A DNA stretch of 64,000 nucleotides from Tolypocladium sp. Sup5 PDA-1 (taxonomy: Eukaryota; Ascomycota; Sordariomycetes; Hypocreales; Ophiocordycipitaceae). Position numbers and translations under genes: made by a program. A model generated the notes under the pieces. The model did no database searches, was not told the DNA's origin, and was given only the letters and a program-made list of their open reading frames with translations. The stretch is taken from assembly GCA_000750105.3 (NCBI GenBank), contig JPHH03000001.1:372001-436000 (forward strand), read 5' to 3'. Every line of letters begins with the position of its first letter. The first letter of the stretch is position 1. Positions 39,901 to 50,259 of this stretch are shown piece by piece.

Positions 39901-42388
39901 CCCATGTCCTTGCCAGGGGGCGAATCCCACACCACGTCGTCGTATCCCAAGCCTTGGAACTTGACCAGTACCTTGTCGACGTTGGCGACATTCGCCAAGT
40001 CAGCTTCCTTGGACTTGGATCTCGAGGTGCTCTTCATCTTGACGTTGAAGACAATGTCCGCCATGAGATACTCGTCCGGGATGGCTTCCTTCTCGGTGGA
40101 TTTCAAGAGATCGAGCTGAGCGGCGCGCTTTCCAAAGGATGATCGCGTCACGCCCGCCGCGGTCCCAAAGACCCACGCGCCTGGCATCCAGGTGCAGTGA
40201 AAGTACGACATTGTCTCCCACTTGATCAGGTACTCCCTGCCATCGTCGCTCACGTCCTCAAACGAAGGATGGGAAGTGGGATCCTGGCAAGGCCGCCAGG
40301 CAACCAAGCGGTGAATCTTGTGCTTCACCGAGGTGCATTCGTTGCATTGCCAGTCGACCATGTAGTCCTTGAGTCGCTCGGCCTTGACATCCGTCCCTAT
40401 TGGCTCGCTGCCGGCGCGAGGCAGATGGTCGAGGTGCCAGCCTCTGTGGCAAGTGACGCACCGAAAGAGGACAATGTCAGGGTTATTCAAGAGTTTTGGC
40501 GAAACGGGCGTGATCGGGTCAGTGCCGCCGTTCTCCTCTCGCAACTTTTCTTCTTGGCGAGCCGTCTTCTTCTTGGCAAAGGGCGCGCAGGCCTGGCCGC
40601 CATTCTTGCACAACTGGCATGTGCTGTGCTTGGGGGCTTTTTTGTCCTTGCTGCTATAGACGTCGATGCAGAATCTGCACTGCAAGACAAAGTCTTCATC
40701 CCCAACCTTGGTGACGAGATGCTCTCGTGCACTTCGGACTCCGAGGCAGTGCTTGTGATACGAGAGGCTGCATCCCTGACAGTGCACAATCTGACCGCGC
40801 TGCTTTGAGCCACCACACGTATGGCAGTTGACAGTGTGCACGCTGCTGAACCCGGACTCTGGCGATACTGGCTGGAATATCTCTCTGACTGAGATAACCT
40901 TGGGTGCCGCAGCTGCCTTGTCTTCCACCACGTAGAACGAGTCATCATCCATGAGAGCATCGTCTCGCATGTCGACCATGTTCCGGGTTGCTCTGGATGA
41001 TCGACGGGGCTGTTCAAACTCAATGTCAGAGTCGTCGAACGTCCTTCGGTTTGTCGCTCGCAGCTGGGCGTGCGATCGAACCCGCTGGATGTTCAGCCGC
41101 CTGGAACGTTGAAGAGCGCCGGTTCGGCGCGTCTGTTTGACAGCAAGATCTGAAACAACGGGCAGAAAGTCGCCATCCTCTCCATCTGAAGGCATTTGTG
41201 GTTCATTGGCCAGCTCATCTTGCTCCAAGTCGGCCTGACTACTCTTAGTAGAAATGCCGTAGAGGCTCAACTGCTGCTGTTGGGGTTGTGGCTGCCGCTT
41301 TCGCAGGTTGCGTCTGGGGCGTGACGATGAAGTCTCGACAACATCATCACTGTCATCCTCGCCGGAACCAGTAGACTGGACCACAGGGTTTTGGCGGGCA
41401 GTGCCTCTGGCGCGCAGCACACGGCCAGCGCGTGTGGTAGGGTGACGAGAAACAATGCTTTCATCTTCGTCGTCATCGAGATCCATCGGGTCCGAGTCGG
41501 GATACTCCATTTCGGAATCCCACTCGTCGCCTGGGACGTATTTGCGCTTGAGGCTCGTCCCAGCCATGGTGTTGAACCGACGGAGTGCCTCTCTGCCGTT
41601 CTCGAGGAGTCTCAGTTCATCCAAGGAGACCTTGTGACGGGTTAGTCTGTGTTTGGCTTGTGGTAAAGATGAGGTGCCTAGGTAGAGAAGATGTGCAGGT
41701 GAGGCAGATGAAGGTGAGGCAGATGAAGGTGAGGAGGGGACAAGTGCAAGTGCAAGTGCAAGAAGGAAGCGTTGCAGGTGGCAACCTAGATATAGCAGAT
41801 GAATCACAGGTGGCAGTTAGGGCTTTGGCGAGCACACGCTACTCAGAAGGAGTTGTGTTGACCGGGTGGTTTGGCACGGGGTGCAAAATAGCTGTCACCT
41901 GCCAGCTGGCGGGATGATTCAGAGGCCCAGGCTGCCGTACCAAGGCGGCGCGCAAACGCAAACGAGCCGCGTTTCAGAAAGACGAGATAAAACTGCAAGT
42001 CGTTCGAGTGACTTACCAGATCTTCTCTTCCGTCCGTGAACTCGACATTGTATTGGACCTGGCCTCGCCCGCCTACAGCATCTGAAATGCGCTCGACGAC
42101 ATCGCTGTAGACGGTGGCGTACTCTTCGCGTATGTCTATGTGAATCTCGGGGATTGCGACTTCGAATCGAGCATCGGGAGCCTGTCCCGGGGGAGTGGTG
42201 GCTTCGACGTCGGCTCCATCGGGACTGGCCGCCGGGGGCAGATCCGGGCTGCTGTCGCGCCAATCGCCCGCGAATTGCCCGACATCGCTAGTCACAAAGT
42301 CGAACGAGATCTTGGGCATCGAAACGGGCGCAGGACTGCCGCCTTCGGAGGCTTCGCGGGGCCCGGCGACCGCCCCGTCTTCATCCAT
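36930..42388 (-). CDS. CHD-type chromatin remodeller with PHD finger, chromo-like and SNF2 domains
   Basis: Five predicted exons, 42388-42017, 41630-39594, 39541-37916, 37861-37720 and 37621-36930, give about 1622 aa. Exon 1 ends YNVEFTDGREDL and joins VSLDELRLLENGREALRRF, a chromo-like block, across a 386-nt intron. Further on come a PHD-type finger near 390 (CHTCGGSKQRGQIVHCQGC), a chromo-like strand (VLVKFQGLGYDDVVWDSPP), the SNF2 ATPase (LADEMGLGKTVQVVSLV, LIVDEGQRLKND, LLLTGTPLQNNKRELFNLL) and helicase C (LIFSQFLQQLDILEDFL, STRAGGVGINLATADTVI, RAHRIGQKKKV). The order matches Mi-2/CHD3 proteins such as S. pombe Mit1 of the SHREC silencing complex. A 5'-leader intron is likely at 42389-42482. 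The C-terminal splice is uncertain; without it the frame ends at 37190. Confidence 0.82.
41697..41736 (+). repeat. Tandem 15-bp repeat inside the remodeller intron 1
   Basis: Two exact copies of AGGTGAGGCAGATGA plus a 10-bp partial third. Located in the 386-nt first intron, which is far longer than the other introns of this gene (52-98 nt), so the length is partly due to repeat growth. Confidence 0.85.
41741..41762 (+). repeat. (CAAGTG)n hexamer repeat in the same intron
   Basis: About 3.6 tandem CAAGTG units immediately beside the 15-bp repeat. Confidence 0.85.
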
Positions 42389-42845
42389 CTGTCGCAAGTC
42401 AGCGCAAGTCCAGGGAGGGACGTAGATGCTTCGTGGTTGGTCGGCGCAAGACTCGGCGCGGATGGAATAGTTGACGTCGTACCTTGACCGGCTATGTTGT
42501 GGTGACGTTTGTGGCCATGAGTGGCCGTTGATGAGGCGAAAGCGCAAGGAAAAGTCGCAACAAATCTTGTTCGCAGGTGGTCGCAGGTCAAGCACAGCTC
42601 GCACCTGCCCTGCCAGTTGGAGACGCGGTTCCAGCGAGGACGCGTTAAGCTCATGCATGGTGGGGCCGTCGGGGATGCGACATGGAACTTGGCCAATCAG
42701 AAGGGACACTGTCGCGTCACCGCCTGCCTTTGAAGGAGCCCCTGCATGTGGCAAAAAAAAGTCCCGATGGCGAGAGGCAAAGCGCTTCATGATCACTGTC
42801 TTCACTGGAACACTTTGGCGACTACGACCAACCTCGCACTATGCA
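42389..42845. other. Divergent promoter of the remodeller and MRM1 genes
   Basis: 457 bp shared upstream region. On the remodeller side it probably includes a 94-nt leader intron (42389-42482; donor GTACGA, branch GCTGAC, acceptor ACAG) directly before the start codon. An ACGCGT motif is listed separately. Confidence 0.6.
42640..42645. promoter_or_regulatory. ACGCGT (MCB-like) motif in the remodeller/MRM1 promoter
   Basis: The palindromic hexamer bound by MBF in yeasts occurs once here, 201 bp before the MRM1 start and 252 bp before the remodeller start. A single copy in GC-rich DNA is weak evidence of regulation by the MBP1 encoded at 3.4-6 kb. Confidence 0.25.
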
Positions 42846-44681
42846 ATGATAAGCGCAAGACATTCGAGAGCCGCTGGCTCATGCCGGCCTCTCATTCAGT
42901 TACTCGCCAGGTCCAGCCCGACGCCCCTTGTGTTGGCCCGCCTAGCCAGTCTCTCGGCGATCCACAGGGGCTTGCGAAGGTCGGAAAACGCCCAGTTCGG
43001 AGAGGATCGTTTCAAGAACGCATTCGCCGGTGCCCGCGGCCGGGGCGCGCGCGATGACGGCCGAACGACGAGAGCCCTCGATGGCGCCGGATCGTTCCGC
43101 CAGCAGCAAAAGCTGAGAAAGAAGCTGGATCGCAAGGCGACGGAAGACGACGAAGACGACGGCGGCAGGCAGACCAGGCGGAAACGATTCGTCGACCCCG
43201 AGTCGTCGTTTGGGAAGAGAAGCATGGTATATCAGCTCAAGCACGGATCCCTCAAGGACAAAGCTGCGTCTCTGGACTTGCAAGAGCCCGTGCGACCCTC
43301 GGAGTCCCGGTCCGCCGACAACGCCTGGCAACCTCGTCGAGCGGCACAGGAACCTCGCTCATTTACGCGTCGGACAGACGATCGCCAATCGAGTTCCCGT
43401 GCATTTTCGCGTCAGAGAGATGATCGCCAGTCGAGTGGCCGCCCATTCCCGCGACGGACAGATGACCGCCAGTCGGGTGGCCGTCCATTCTTGCGTCGGA
43501 CGGATGGCCGCCAATCGAGTGACCGCCCATTCCCGCGTCGGACAGATGATCGCCAACCAAGCAGCGACCCATTCTCGCGCCGGCCGGATAATCGCCCATC
43601 GGTCAGTGGCAGCGACGAGAGCGCACCAGAGACGCAAGAGTTCAGGAGCCCAAGGAAGATGATTTCAATGACCATCAAGTACACCACCGCAGCGTCCCAG
43701 TTCCTCTACGGAAAGTCCGTCGTTAAGGCAGCGCTGGAGCAAGGAAGGCGGAAGCTATATCAGCTCTACATCTACGGCGGCGAGAACCGCAGGGACTCAA
43801 AGGACAATGATGTCATGACCAGGCTGGCTGAAAGACATCGAGTGCCAGTCAAAATCGTCCCCAACGATGAGCAGCGTATCATGGACAAGATGAGCATGGG
43901 GCGGCCGCACAACGGCTTTGTGCTGGAGGCATCGCCCCTGCCCCAACTACCCGTTACGTCCTTGGGCAAGTCGGAAGAGTCGCCAACGAGATTGGGATTC
44001 CAGATCAGGTTGGACCATCAGACGAAGGAGGAGGAGGCAATCAACGGCGCGGAGACGTTTGTCCCTCGATCCAACGACGTCACTCCAAAGCCTTTCGTCT
44101 TGCTCCTGAATGAGATTCTGGATCCAGGAAATCTAGGGGCGCTGCTTCGAACGGCGAGCTATCTTGGCGTCGATGCCGTCGGCATTACGAATCGCGGCTC
44201 GTCCACCCTGACCCCGGTTGTTCTCAAGTCTGCCGCCGGTGCGGCGGAAGAAATCACCATCTTCACCGTCGACTCCCCCGTTGAGTTCCTCGAAGACTCG
44301 AAGAAGGCTGGTTGGAAGACATATGCAGCCGTGGCACCGCCGGAAAGGAAGCTCGTGAAAAAGCACGGGGGCAAGTTCGTCTCGACAGAAGCCATTGAAC
44401 GGGACAGTCCGCTGGAGCGGGACGCTTGTATCCTCGTGCTCGGCAACGAGGGTTATGGCCTGTCGAAGGATATCAAGGTGGCCGCCGATTACGAGGTGTC
44501 GGTGCCGCGCTTTGTCCAGGGCAGCAGCGTTGACAGCTTGAACGTTAGCGTGGCTGCTGGACTACTGTGCCATGCATTCGTCAAAAGCTCCATGACTGAA
44601 AAGACTGGGGCTGTTGCCAAGCAGGACAGCGCCGACGTGTCGAGACGGAGTGCCGAGCCAGAAGGCGAGAGCATGTTTTGA
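42846..44681 (+). CDS. mrm1: MRM1-type mitochondrial rRNA 2'-O-ribose methyltransferase (SpoU family)
   Basis: Intronless, 611 aa from the ATG at 42846. The N-terminus is Arg/Ser/Leu-rich without acids (MISARHSRAAGSCRPLIQLL), a good mitochondrial presequence. The SpoU substrate-binding domain starts near 290 (ASQFLYGKSVVKAALEQGRR), and the three SpoU motifs follow: LLNEILDPGNLGALLRTAS (motif 1), ILVLGNEGYGLSKDI (motif 2) and VPRFVQGSSVDSLNVSVAA (motif 3), forming the trefoil-knot AdoMet site. Yeast Mrm1 methylates Gm2270 in 21S rRNA. An unusual basic insert of five and a half 14-residue repeats (consensus FxRRTDDRQSSxRP) separates presequence and enzyme. An upstream frame to 42471 is rejected because it lacks the presequence context. 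Divergent from the remodeller. Confidence 0.9.
   Translation: MISARHSRAAGSCRPLIQLLARSSPTPLVLARLASLSAIHRGLRRSENAQFGEDRFKNAFAGARGRGARDDGRTTRALDGAGSFRQQQKLRKKLDRKATEDDEDDGGRQTRRKRFVDPESSFGKRSMVYQLKHGSLKDKAASLDLQEPVRPSESRSADNAWQPRRAAQEPRSFTRRTDDRQSSSRAFSRQRDDRQSSGRPFPRRTDDRQSGGRPFLRRTDGRQSSDRPFPRRTDDRQPSSDPFSRRPDNRPSVSGSDESAPETQEFRSPRKMISMTIKYTTAASQFLYGKSVVKAALEQGRRKLYQLYIYGGENRRDSKDNDVMTRLAERHRVPVKIVPNDEQRIMDKMSMGRPHNGFVLEASPLPQLPVTSLGKSEESPTRLGFQIRLDHQTKEEEAINGAETFVPRSNDVTPKPFVLLLNEILDPGNLGALLRTASYLGVDAVGITNRGSSTLTPVVLKSAAGAAEEITIFTVDSPVEFLEDSKKAGWKTYAAVAPPERKLVKKHGGKFVSTEAIERDSPLERDACILVLGNEGYGLSKDIKVAADYEVSVPRFVQGSSVDSLNVSVAAGLLCHAFVKSSMTEKTGAVAKQDSADVSRRSAEPEGESMF
43362..43600 (+). repeat. 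42-bp tandem repeat in MRM1 (five copies plus partial)
   Basis: Each 42-bp unit codes for 14 residues beginning Phe and containing RR-T-D-D-R-Q-S-S; the copies differ at several sites, so the array is not recent. It lies in frame within the MRM1 linker. Confidence 0.9.
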
Positions 44682-45364
44682 AGACTCAGCTCCGATCATC
44701 ACCAATGACTTGTATAACATGTACCAATAAATATCAAAGCGTGTAACATTAGTTTGTACAGAATGAACGAACTCGCGATGAGCGATATGCATCCCAGGAC
44801 TTCTCGGGGTGCAAGCGAGGCGCTGGGCCGGATCCATTCTGCGGCCCGCTGCCGTGCGTTGTGGGCCCCGCCGTTTATGTACTGCCGGTCTAAGGTGCAG
44901 GCATGTACTCCGTACGTCATTGTTCCTGGGCCGTTGTGTTACCCTAGAGGACATTCCAACGGCTCGGAATGGCAATGCACCACCAAGCACTGCACCACCT
45001 AGCACTGCTCATACGAGCTAATTTAAGCTCACACGAGATCACCAAGTTTCGTTATTATGTGCGCATCAATTGATACGAGCTTTTGTTCCGTACGAAGCAG
45101 AGGGACTTGGTGCCCAGATGTGGGCTCCCAGTCCAAGCGTTGGCAGATTGCTTCCCCAGCCACCGATTTGTCTGCAAATAAAACGGGTGCAACGGCGGCC
45201 TCGTATCCCCTCGACTTCGTTCTTCTTGACCCGACCGCTCGATTCAAACGCAACGAGGCAAGAATTTGAAGTAAACCCTTTCAACTGCATTTTCGTGCCC
45301 ATCTCTCGCAACCGACGATCTATGACCGCCTAGAGCTCACCACAAGCCGTAGCCCCAGCTCGCA
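44682..45364. other. Intergenic between MRM1 and the Cys-rich GPI gene
   Basis: 683 bp: MRM1 3' end and promoter of the next gene. Nothing else recognised. Confidence 0.55.
44726..44731 (+). terminator. AATAAA polyadenylation signal after MRM1
   Basis: AATAAA 45 bp after the MRM1 stop codon, a plausible cleavage signal; not experimentally known. Confidence 0.4.
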
Positions 45365-46685
45365 ATGGCGCCGCTCTCCTCCATGCTCTTCCTCCTCCCG
45401 ACCTCGCTCCTCGCGCTCGTGTCGCAAGCCACGGCCAACCAACAACTCCCCATAGCAATCAAGAAGCTATCTCCAGACTCGAGCGAAAAGATCTTCCCCG
45501 AACACCTCGCCTTTGCGCCGCTACCCGTCGACGCCGTCGCGCGCGTCTTCCTCGACGAGCAGGATGATGCGGGCCTCAACGTGACGGCGCGGCTCTACCG
45601 CCCTGCGTTTGCGCGCCACTACGACGACAGCGAGGATAGCACGCTGCGGCGGGCGGCCGCTGTTTTGGCCCTGCTGCGCAAGAGGGCGTCGTGCCCCGCG
45701 GGGATGAACAGCTGCGCGGACCAGGGGTCGCCGAACAAGTGCTGCCAGCAGGGGACGTACTGCACCGACGTGCCGGACACGACGGTCGGGCATGTGGCGT
45801 GCTGTCCGCAGGGGACCAAGTGCGGCGGCGGGGTTGGCAGTTGTCCGGCTGATGCTATGAGCTGTCCGGCGGATCTGGGGGGCGGGTGCTGCATCTCGGG
45901 TTATGTCTGCCAGGGCGTTGGATGTAAGTTGAGGCACCCAGCGAGAATTCGATATGGTAGCCAGCCATGATACTGACGGCACAGGTGTCCCAAGCGCTTC
46001 GGCAACGCCTACGACGACAACGACGACGGTGCAGAACACCCAGTCGCAAGACACGATAACCTCGACCAAGACGACCATCGTTGGGGGCAACCCGTCCACC
46101 GTCATCGTCACCCTGACCGTCACGCGCACCTCCTCTCCTCAGCCAACCACAGAGACCAAGACAAAGATCGTCACACCCACCGGCACAGACTCTGCCACGG
46201 GCAACCCCCCCTGGCGCCCGACCGGCTCCTCAGACGCGTCATCCGCGCCAGGGACGACGAGCGAGTCGAGCTCCCAGGCGGGCTGTCCCACGGGCTTCTA
46301 CGGCTGCCTGGCCACGCACGGCGGCGGCTGCTGCCACACCGACCGGGACTGCCAGACGCACTCGTGCCCCCCGCCGGCGTCAACCACCATCGTCTCCAAC
46401 GGCGCCACCATCGTGGTGCCCGTGACGGACGTGCCCAAGTCGACGGCGACGGCGACGTGCGCGGGCGGCTGGTTCATGTGCGGGACGGCGGCGGGCCCGG
46501 TGGCGGGATGCTGCCCGAGCGGGTACGAGTGCGGCACGGCGAGCTGCTTTACGGTGCGGGCGAGCCAGACGGGGAGCGTGCAGAAGGAGGCCCCCGCGAA
46601 AGGATCCGCGGATGGGCGGTTCGGTGTCCCGGGTCTCTTGTTGGGTGGTGTTGTTGGCGCGTCTCTGCTGGCTCTCGCGGCATGA
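45365..46685 (+). CDS. Cys-rich, probably GPI-anchored cell-surface protein
   Basis: Exons 45365-45923 and 45985-46685 encode 419 aa; the 61-nt intron (GTAAGT donor) splits a Cys codon. Signal peptide: MAPLSSMLFLLPTSLLALVS. Four Cys-rich modules alternate with linkers: SCPAGMNSCADQ with NKCCQQGTYC, VACCPQGTKCGGG, GGGCCISGYVC, and, in exon 2, GCPTGFYGC with GGGCCHTDRDC, then GGWFMCGT with GCCPSGYEC. The linker after the intron is Thr/Ser-rich and likely O-glycosylated. The last residues (FGVPGLLLGGVVGASLLALA) form a GPI-type hydrophobic tail. The CC-x-G-x-x-C spacing resembles cysteine modules of fungal surface proteins. Function unknown; a wall or adhesion role is possible. Confidence 0.82.
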
Positions 46686-47784
46686 GGATGAGAGTATGAA
46701 CCGATGTCATGATTTAGATGCAGATGATGAGCTACGAGCATGGCATTTAGACGGTTGCTTCTATAGAGTTTGCGACAAAGGTTGGCACGAGCCGAGACGG
46801 GCCAGGGTGAGAAGCTTGTGTGGGAGGCGTGTAAGACGGTGGGCCGTGTAACGGTTGCATTTCATGTTTCGGATAGAGACAAGACGAATTAATGATGACG
46901 ATTTCCACAAGACAGACAGACAAGCAGTCTCTAAAACAGCATCCATATCGGGCAGTGGACAATCAGATTGTGGCGTTGAATAATATCCCAGCCACCAGTT
47001 CCTGAAGCTGTGGGGAAAATGGGAGATGATCCGACTCGCCAGCCCTGCGACCAACAAACATCATCGCCAGAACCCTGATGACTCGATGGCAACCCCCACG
47101 CGCCCACAGCCATCCTGCAGGCTGCATGCCCAGAGCAGAACCGCGGTTCCGTCCATACGCCTTTCCCGCAACGGTTCTGCAGCCAGCACCCAACGTCCCT
47201 AGCTGCAGCTTCCCACCCCCCCGTTCTGGCATCACATCTTCGTAGGGCAGGGCACAACCAACACCATCATCTACCTACTCGTAACACGCCCCTGCCCGCC
47301 TGCCGTGCAACGAGCAGCAGCAGGAACGCAAACGTTAATGCCCCAGTCGGGGGGACATGACAAGCGAGGAAACTTGCAACCGTCCTCCCCTGCGCGAGAT
47401 GGACCATGCATGCGATTCATGCCGCCGCCGCAGGAAGTGAGGGTTGACCCGGGCACGTTGCTTCGCCAAGCTTCACCCACACCACCTTGACGACGCCTCT
47501 GAACTGCAGCCGCCATGCACCCAACGCGGCTCGTCGGACTGGGGGCAGTCGCGAGCTTGCCCTGACAGAGAAAGAGCCGAGCCGCCCCCCGTCCCATTAT
47601 CATTTCTTCGTCGCCTCGACTCGATGACTCTTCTTCCTCTTCACATCACTTCTTTTTGTCCCCACGAGCATCCATTCATCCATCCCACTCGGCCAGCTTC
47701 TGCTCTTTTCGAGTCCCAGTTGCTTTGCTCTCAGCATTTCTTGAACCACAGCTCCTGCACAACAACAACACCCCGCCGTTCACC
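46686..47784. other. Intergenic between two GPI-protein genes
   Basis: 1.1 kb. From about 47625 to 47700 the sequence is CT-rich, as in leaders of strongly expressed fungal genes. No gene seen. Confidence 0.55.
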
Positions 47785-48606
47785 ATGAAGCACTCGGCTC
47801 TCCTCGCTGTTTCCGCCAGCCTCCTGCTGCGCGCCTCGGCGTCCCGGCTTTCACTCCGCGCGGACAACAGCAAAGGAGGCGACGTCGTGGACGAGGGCAA
47901 GGCCAAGGTCTGCTACCCGCCCATCAAGAGTGGCGCCGCCGCTCCCTGCGTGGAGATTGCCAACATCGAGTCCGCCTGCCAACCCAACGGCACCCAGTCC
48001 ATTGACTACGAGGCCCACGCCCAGTGCATGTGCAACGGCAGCTACTTTGTCGACTGGCGGGCCTGCCAGAGCTGCCTGCTCGTCCACGGCCTCCGCAGCG
48101 AGCGCGACAACGTCTACTGGGATGGGGTCCTGTCCGTCGCCTCCAACGCCCTCTGCACTGGCACGCCCACTGCCGAGTTCCGCTCCATCTTCGCGTCGGC
48201 CCAGGGCAACACCAGGGACGCCCCCTTTGCTACGAGTGGCGACACCAAGAGCTCGGATAGGTTCCCCGGCCAGACGGATGTCAGCCTCTACTACACTGCC
48301 TCGGGCACCCACGGCCCCGGAGCCATTACTGGTGCTGCGGCGTCGGCCACGAAGCAGCAACAGACGAGCGCTGCTACCGGCTCGGCGGTCATCTCCTCTG
48401 GTGCCGCTTCTGGCATTTCCACAGGAGGCGTGCCGACTGGCGGCAATGGGGCAAACGCGACGGCCGTCACATCGATGCCCTCTACCGGCGCAATGACGCC
48501 GCCTGCCTCCACTACCCGCACCTCTACCGGTGCCGCTCCGACTGACGGGACAGGTTCGGGACTGGCAATGGCTATTGCGGGGGCTGCTCTGATGGTGGCG
48601 TTTTGA
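47785..48606 (+). CDS. Secreted GPI-anchored protein with N-terminal Cys domain
   Basis: Intronless, 273 aa. The signal peptide (MKHSALLAVSASLLLRASAS) precedes a compact domain of about 120 residues with eight cysteines (KVCYPPIKSGAAAPCVEIAN, ESACQPN, AQCMCNGSYFVDWRACQSCL, SNALC). From residue ~165 the sequence is Ser/Thr/Gly/Ala-rich and ends in a hydrophobic GPI-type tail (SGLAMAIAGAALMVAF). Fungal homologues of this layout are uncharacterised; I do not recognise a named family. The start context CACCATGA is favourable, and a CT-rich leader precedes it. A wall-associated or secreted role is likely from the layout alone. Confidence 0.83.
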   Translation: MKHSALLAVSASLLLRASASRLSLRADNSKGGDVVDEGKAKVCYPPIKSGAAAPCVEIANIESACQPNGTQSIDYEAHAQCMCNGSYFVDWRACQSCLLVHGLRSERDNVYWDGVLSVASNALCTGTPTAEFRSIFASAQGNTRDAPFATSGDTKSSDRFPGQTDVSLYYTASGTHGPGAITGAAASATKQQQTSAATGSAVISSGAASGISTGGVPTGGNGANATAVTSMPSTGAMTPPASTTRTSTGAAPTDGTGSGLAMAIAGAALMVAF

Positions 48607-48948
48607 CTGGCGTGAGGGAAGAGGATAGAAGGATAGACGCGTGGGCGAGGTTTACGGTGGGATGCATAATGCATAATGGTACAGCATGGGTAGGAACTAA
48701 TTATGATTAATAAAGACTTCCAGTTTCACTTTGCTTGCTGCAGCTTGCCGCGTGTCCCGCTGTCGTGCAGTAACGGTGGATGAAGCATCCTCATGAAGAG
48801 ACTTTTCATTTTGCCTTTGGTTGGAAGTAATCACCTAGGTGTCTGTTTCCCCCTGTTACATCCAAGCCGCTGTCGTGCCAACCCCAGAGCCGCACCGTAT
48901 CTCATCATTGTCATCATTATCCAAAATCCACCCCGCTCCATGCATCAA
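48607..48948. other. Intergenic between convergent GPI-protein and GFA genes
   Basis: 342 bp of 3' flanks; a polyadenylation-like hexamer is listed separately. Nothing else seen. Confidence 0.55.
48709..48714 (+). terminator. AATAAA polyadenylation signal after the GPI-protein gene
   Basis: AATAAA 103 bp after the stop codon at 48606; plausible cleavage signal. Confidence 0.4.
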
Positions 48949-49468
48949 TTACTCGGGCATGTGCTTGAACGGCTTGGCCAGGTGCTCCTGGCAGAAGGGC
49001 AGCTTGCCGACGGTCCAGATCTCGGTGTCCTGCGGCAGGTTAGTCCATATGGACACGGGACAATTGAGTCGAGACAAGGGGCACGCACAGGCTTGAGGTT
49101 CTTCTTGAGCTCTGAGTCAAAGGTGCCGGCCTTGAGGGCGATGATCTCGGGGGCGGCGTCCGGGTCGTGGGCGATGGGGGAGCCGCACTCGGAGCAGAAG
49201 AGGCGGTGGACGGCCTTGCCCGAGGAGCCCTTGCCGGTCCACTTCTTGATGGGGCCGTTGATGGTGAGTTTGTCCTTGGGGACGACGGCGACGAGGGCTG
49301 CAAGGAGGTGAGTGTTGGTGGTGATGAAGTCAGTCAGGGAGACGTACAGTAGGTCGAGCCGGACTGGCGCTGGCAGTCGTCGCAGTGGTCGTAGCCGGTG
49401 AGGAGGGGGGCTTCGACGTCGACCGAGTAGGTGACGGCCTTGCACAGGCAGTGTCCGGTGAGAGGCAT
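48949..49468 (-). CDS. GFA/CENP-V family zinc protein
   Basis: Three exons, 49468-49348, 49297-49089 and 49029-48949, encode 136 aa; introns are 50 and 59 nt. The GFA fold's zinc ligands appear as GHCLCKAVTYSV and DHCDDCQRQSGSTY in exon 1 and FCSECGSPIAHD in exon 2. Exon 3 closes the domain (DTEIWTVGKLPFC). Named for glutathione-dependent formaldehyde-activating enzyme, the family mostly consists of small proteins whose substrates are not established; some bind glutathione. The unspliced frame is open in other phases, which would mislead single-exon gene callers. Start at 49468 (MPLTGHCLC). Confidence 0.88.
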
Positions 49469-50259
49469 GGTTATTCGTTTACAACGGTCAATGTGATTTG
49501 TCTCGGTGAAATTGTTTCTGTGGTTGTCGTCGAGAGAGCTGGAGCTGGCGGGGGAATGAAATAAATAGCTGGAGCTGAAAGGAAGCTCTGGTGGGGTTGC
49601 GACGCTCGATGACGTGGGATGGCGGATGTGACGACGTGGTGTCGTAGGTGCAGCTTGGGTCTGGCTGTGGGAATTGACGATTGGAGCTGGTCTCTGACAG
49701 TTCGTTTGAAGAGAGGCGACGCCGGTCTTTTAATAGATGCGTTGATCCCTGGCCCTGACGGCGAAGGCCTCTCGGCCCAGACTCGGGCTGCCGGCTGGAG
49801 CTGCTATTTGTCATAGGCGTCGACGCCCATGATCTGTAAGACGGTGAGGATCCAATGTCATGATAACCGGCTTCCCCTCCGTCAACGATTGCCGAAAGGT
49901 TACCCAGCGGGGCCGCTCGTCAGCACGGCGTCCCTGAAGATTTGGAATTGGAAGCGGGCACCCAATTGCAGCGCCACATTGGACGCCAACATGCATGCAC
50001 GGGGTCGTGATCTTGCCTCCCCGTGGCGCTGTTCTAGACTGCCCGCAGAATCCCAACCTGGAAATCCAACGCCGTTGACCCTGCACGTGTCATTTCATGA
50101 TGCGCCGGCCCGGTGGTTAATGGCTAGTGAATTGCCGCAGTGGACGCACCGCGGGGGTTCCGGTTGTGTAAACGCCTCCGCTTCATGCTCCGTCACGCTC
50201 GTATTCCAGTAATGCTTTTGACAAATCTGCCCCTGTATTTATTCACCGCGTGGCATTGG
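49469..50259. other. Intergenic upstream of the GFA gene
   Basis: 791 bp: GFA promoter and 3' flank of the DUF1365 gene. No gene supported. Confidence 0.5.

Noticed and set aside
42471..42845. Upstream extension of MRM1 to 42471
   Set aside because: The extension is not presequence-like and overlaps the remodeller leader; the ATG at 42846 gives a clean mitochondrial presequence.
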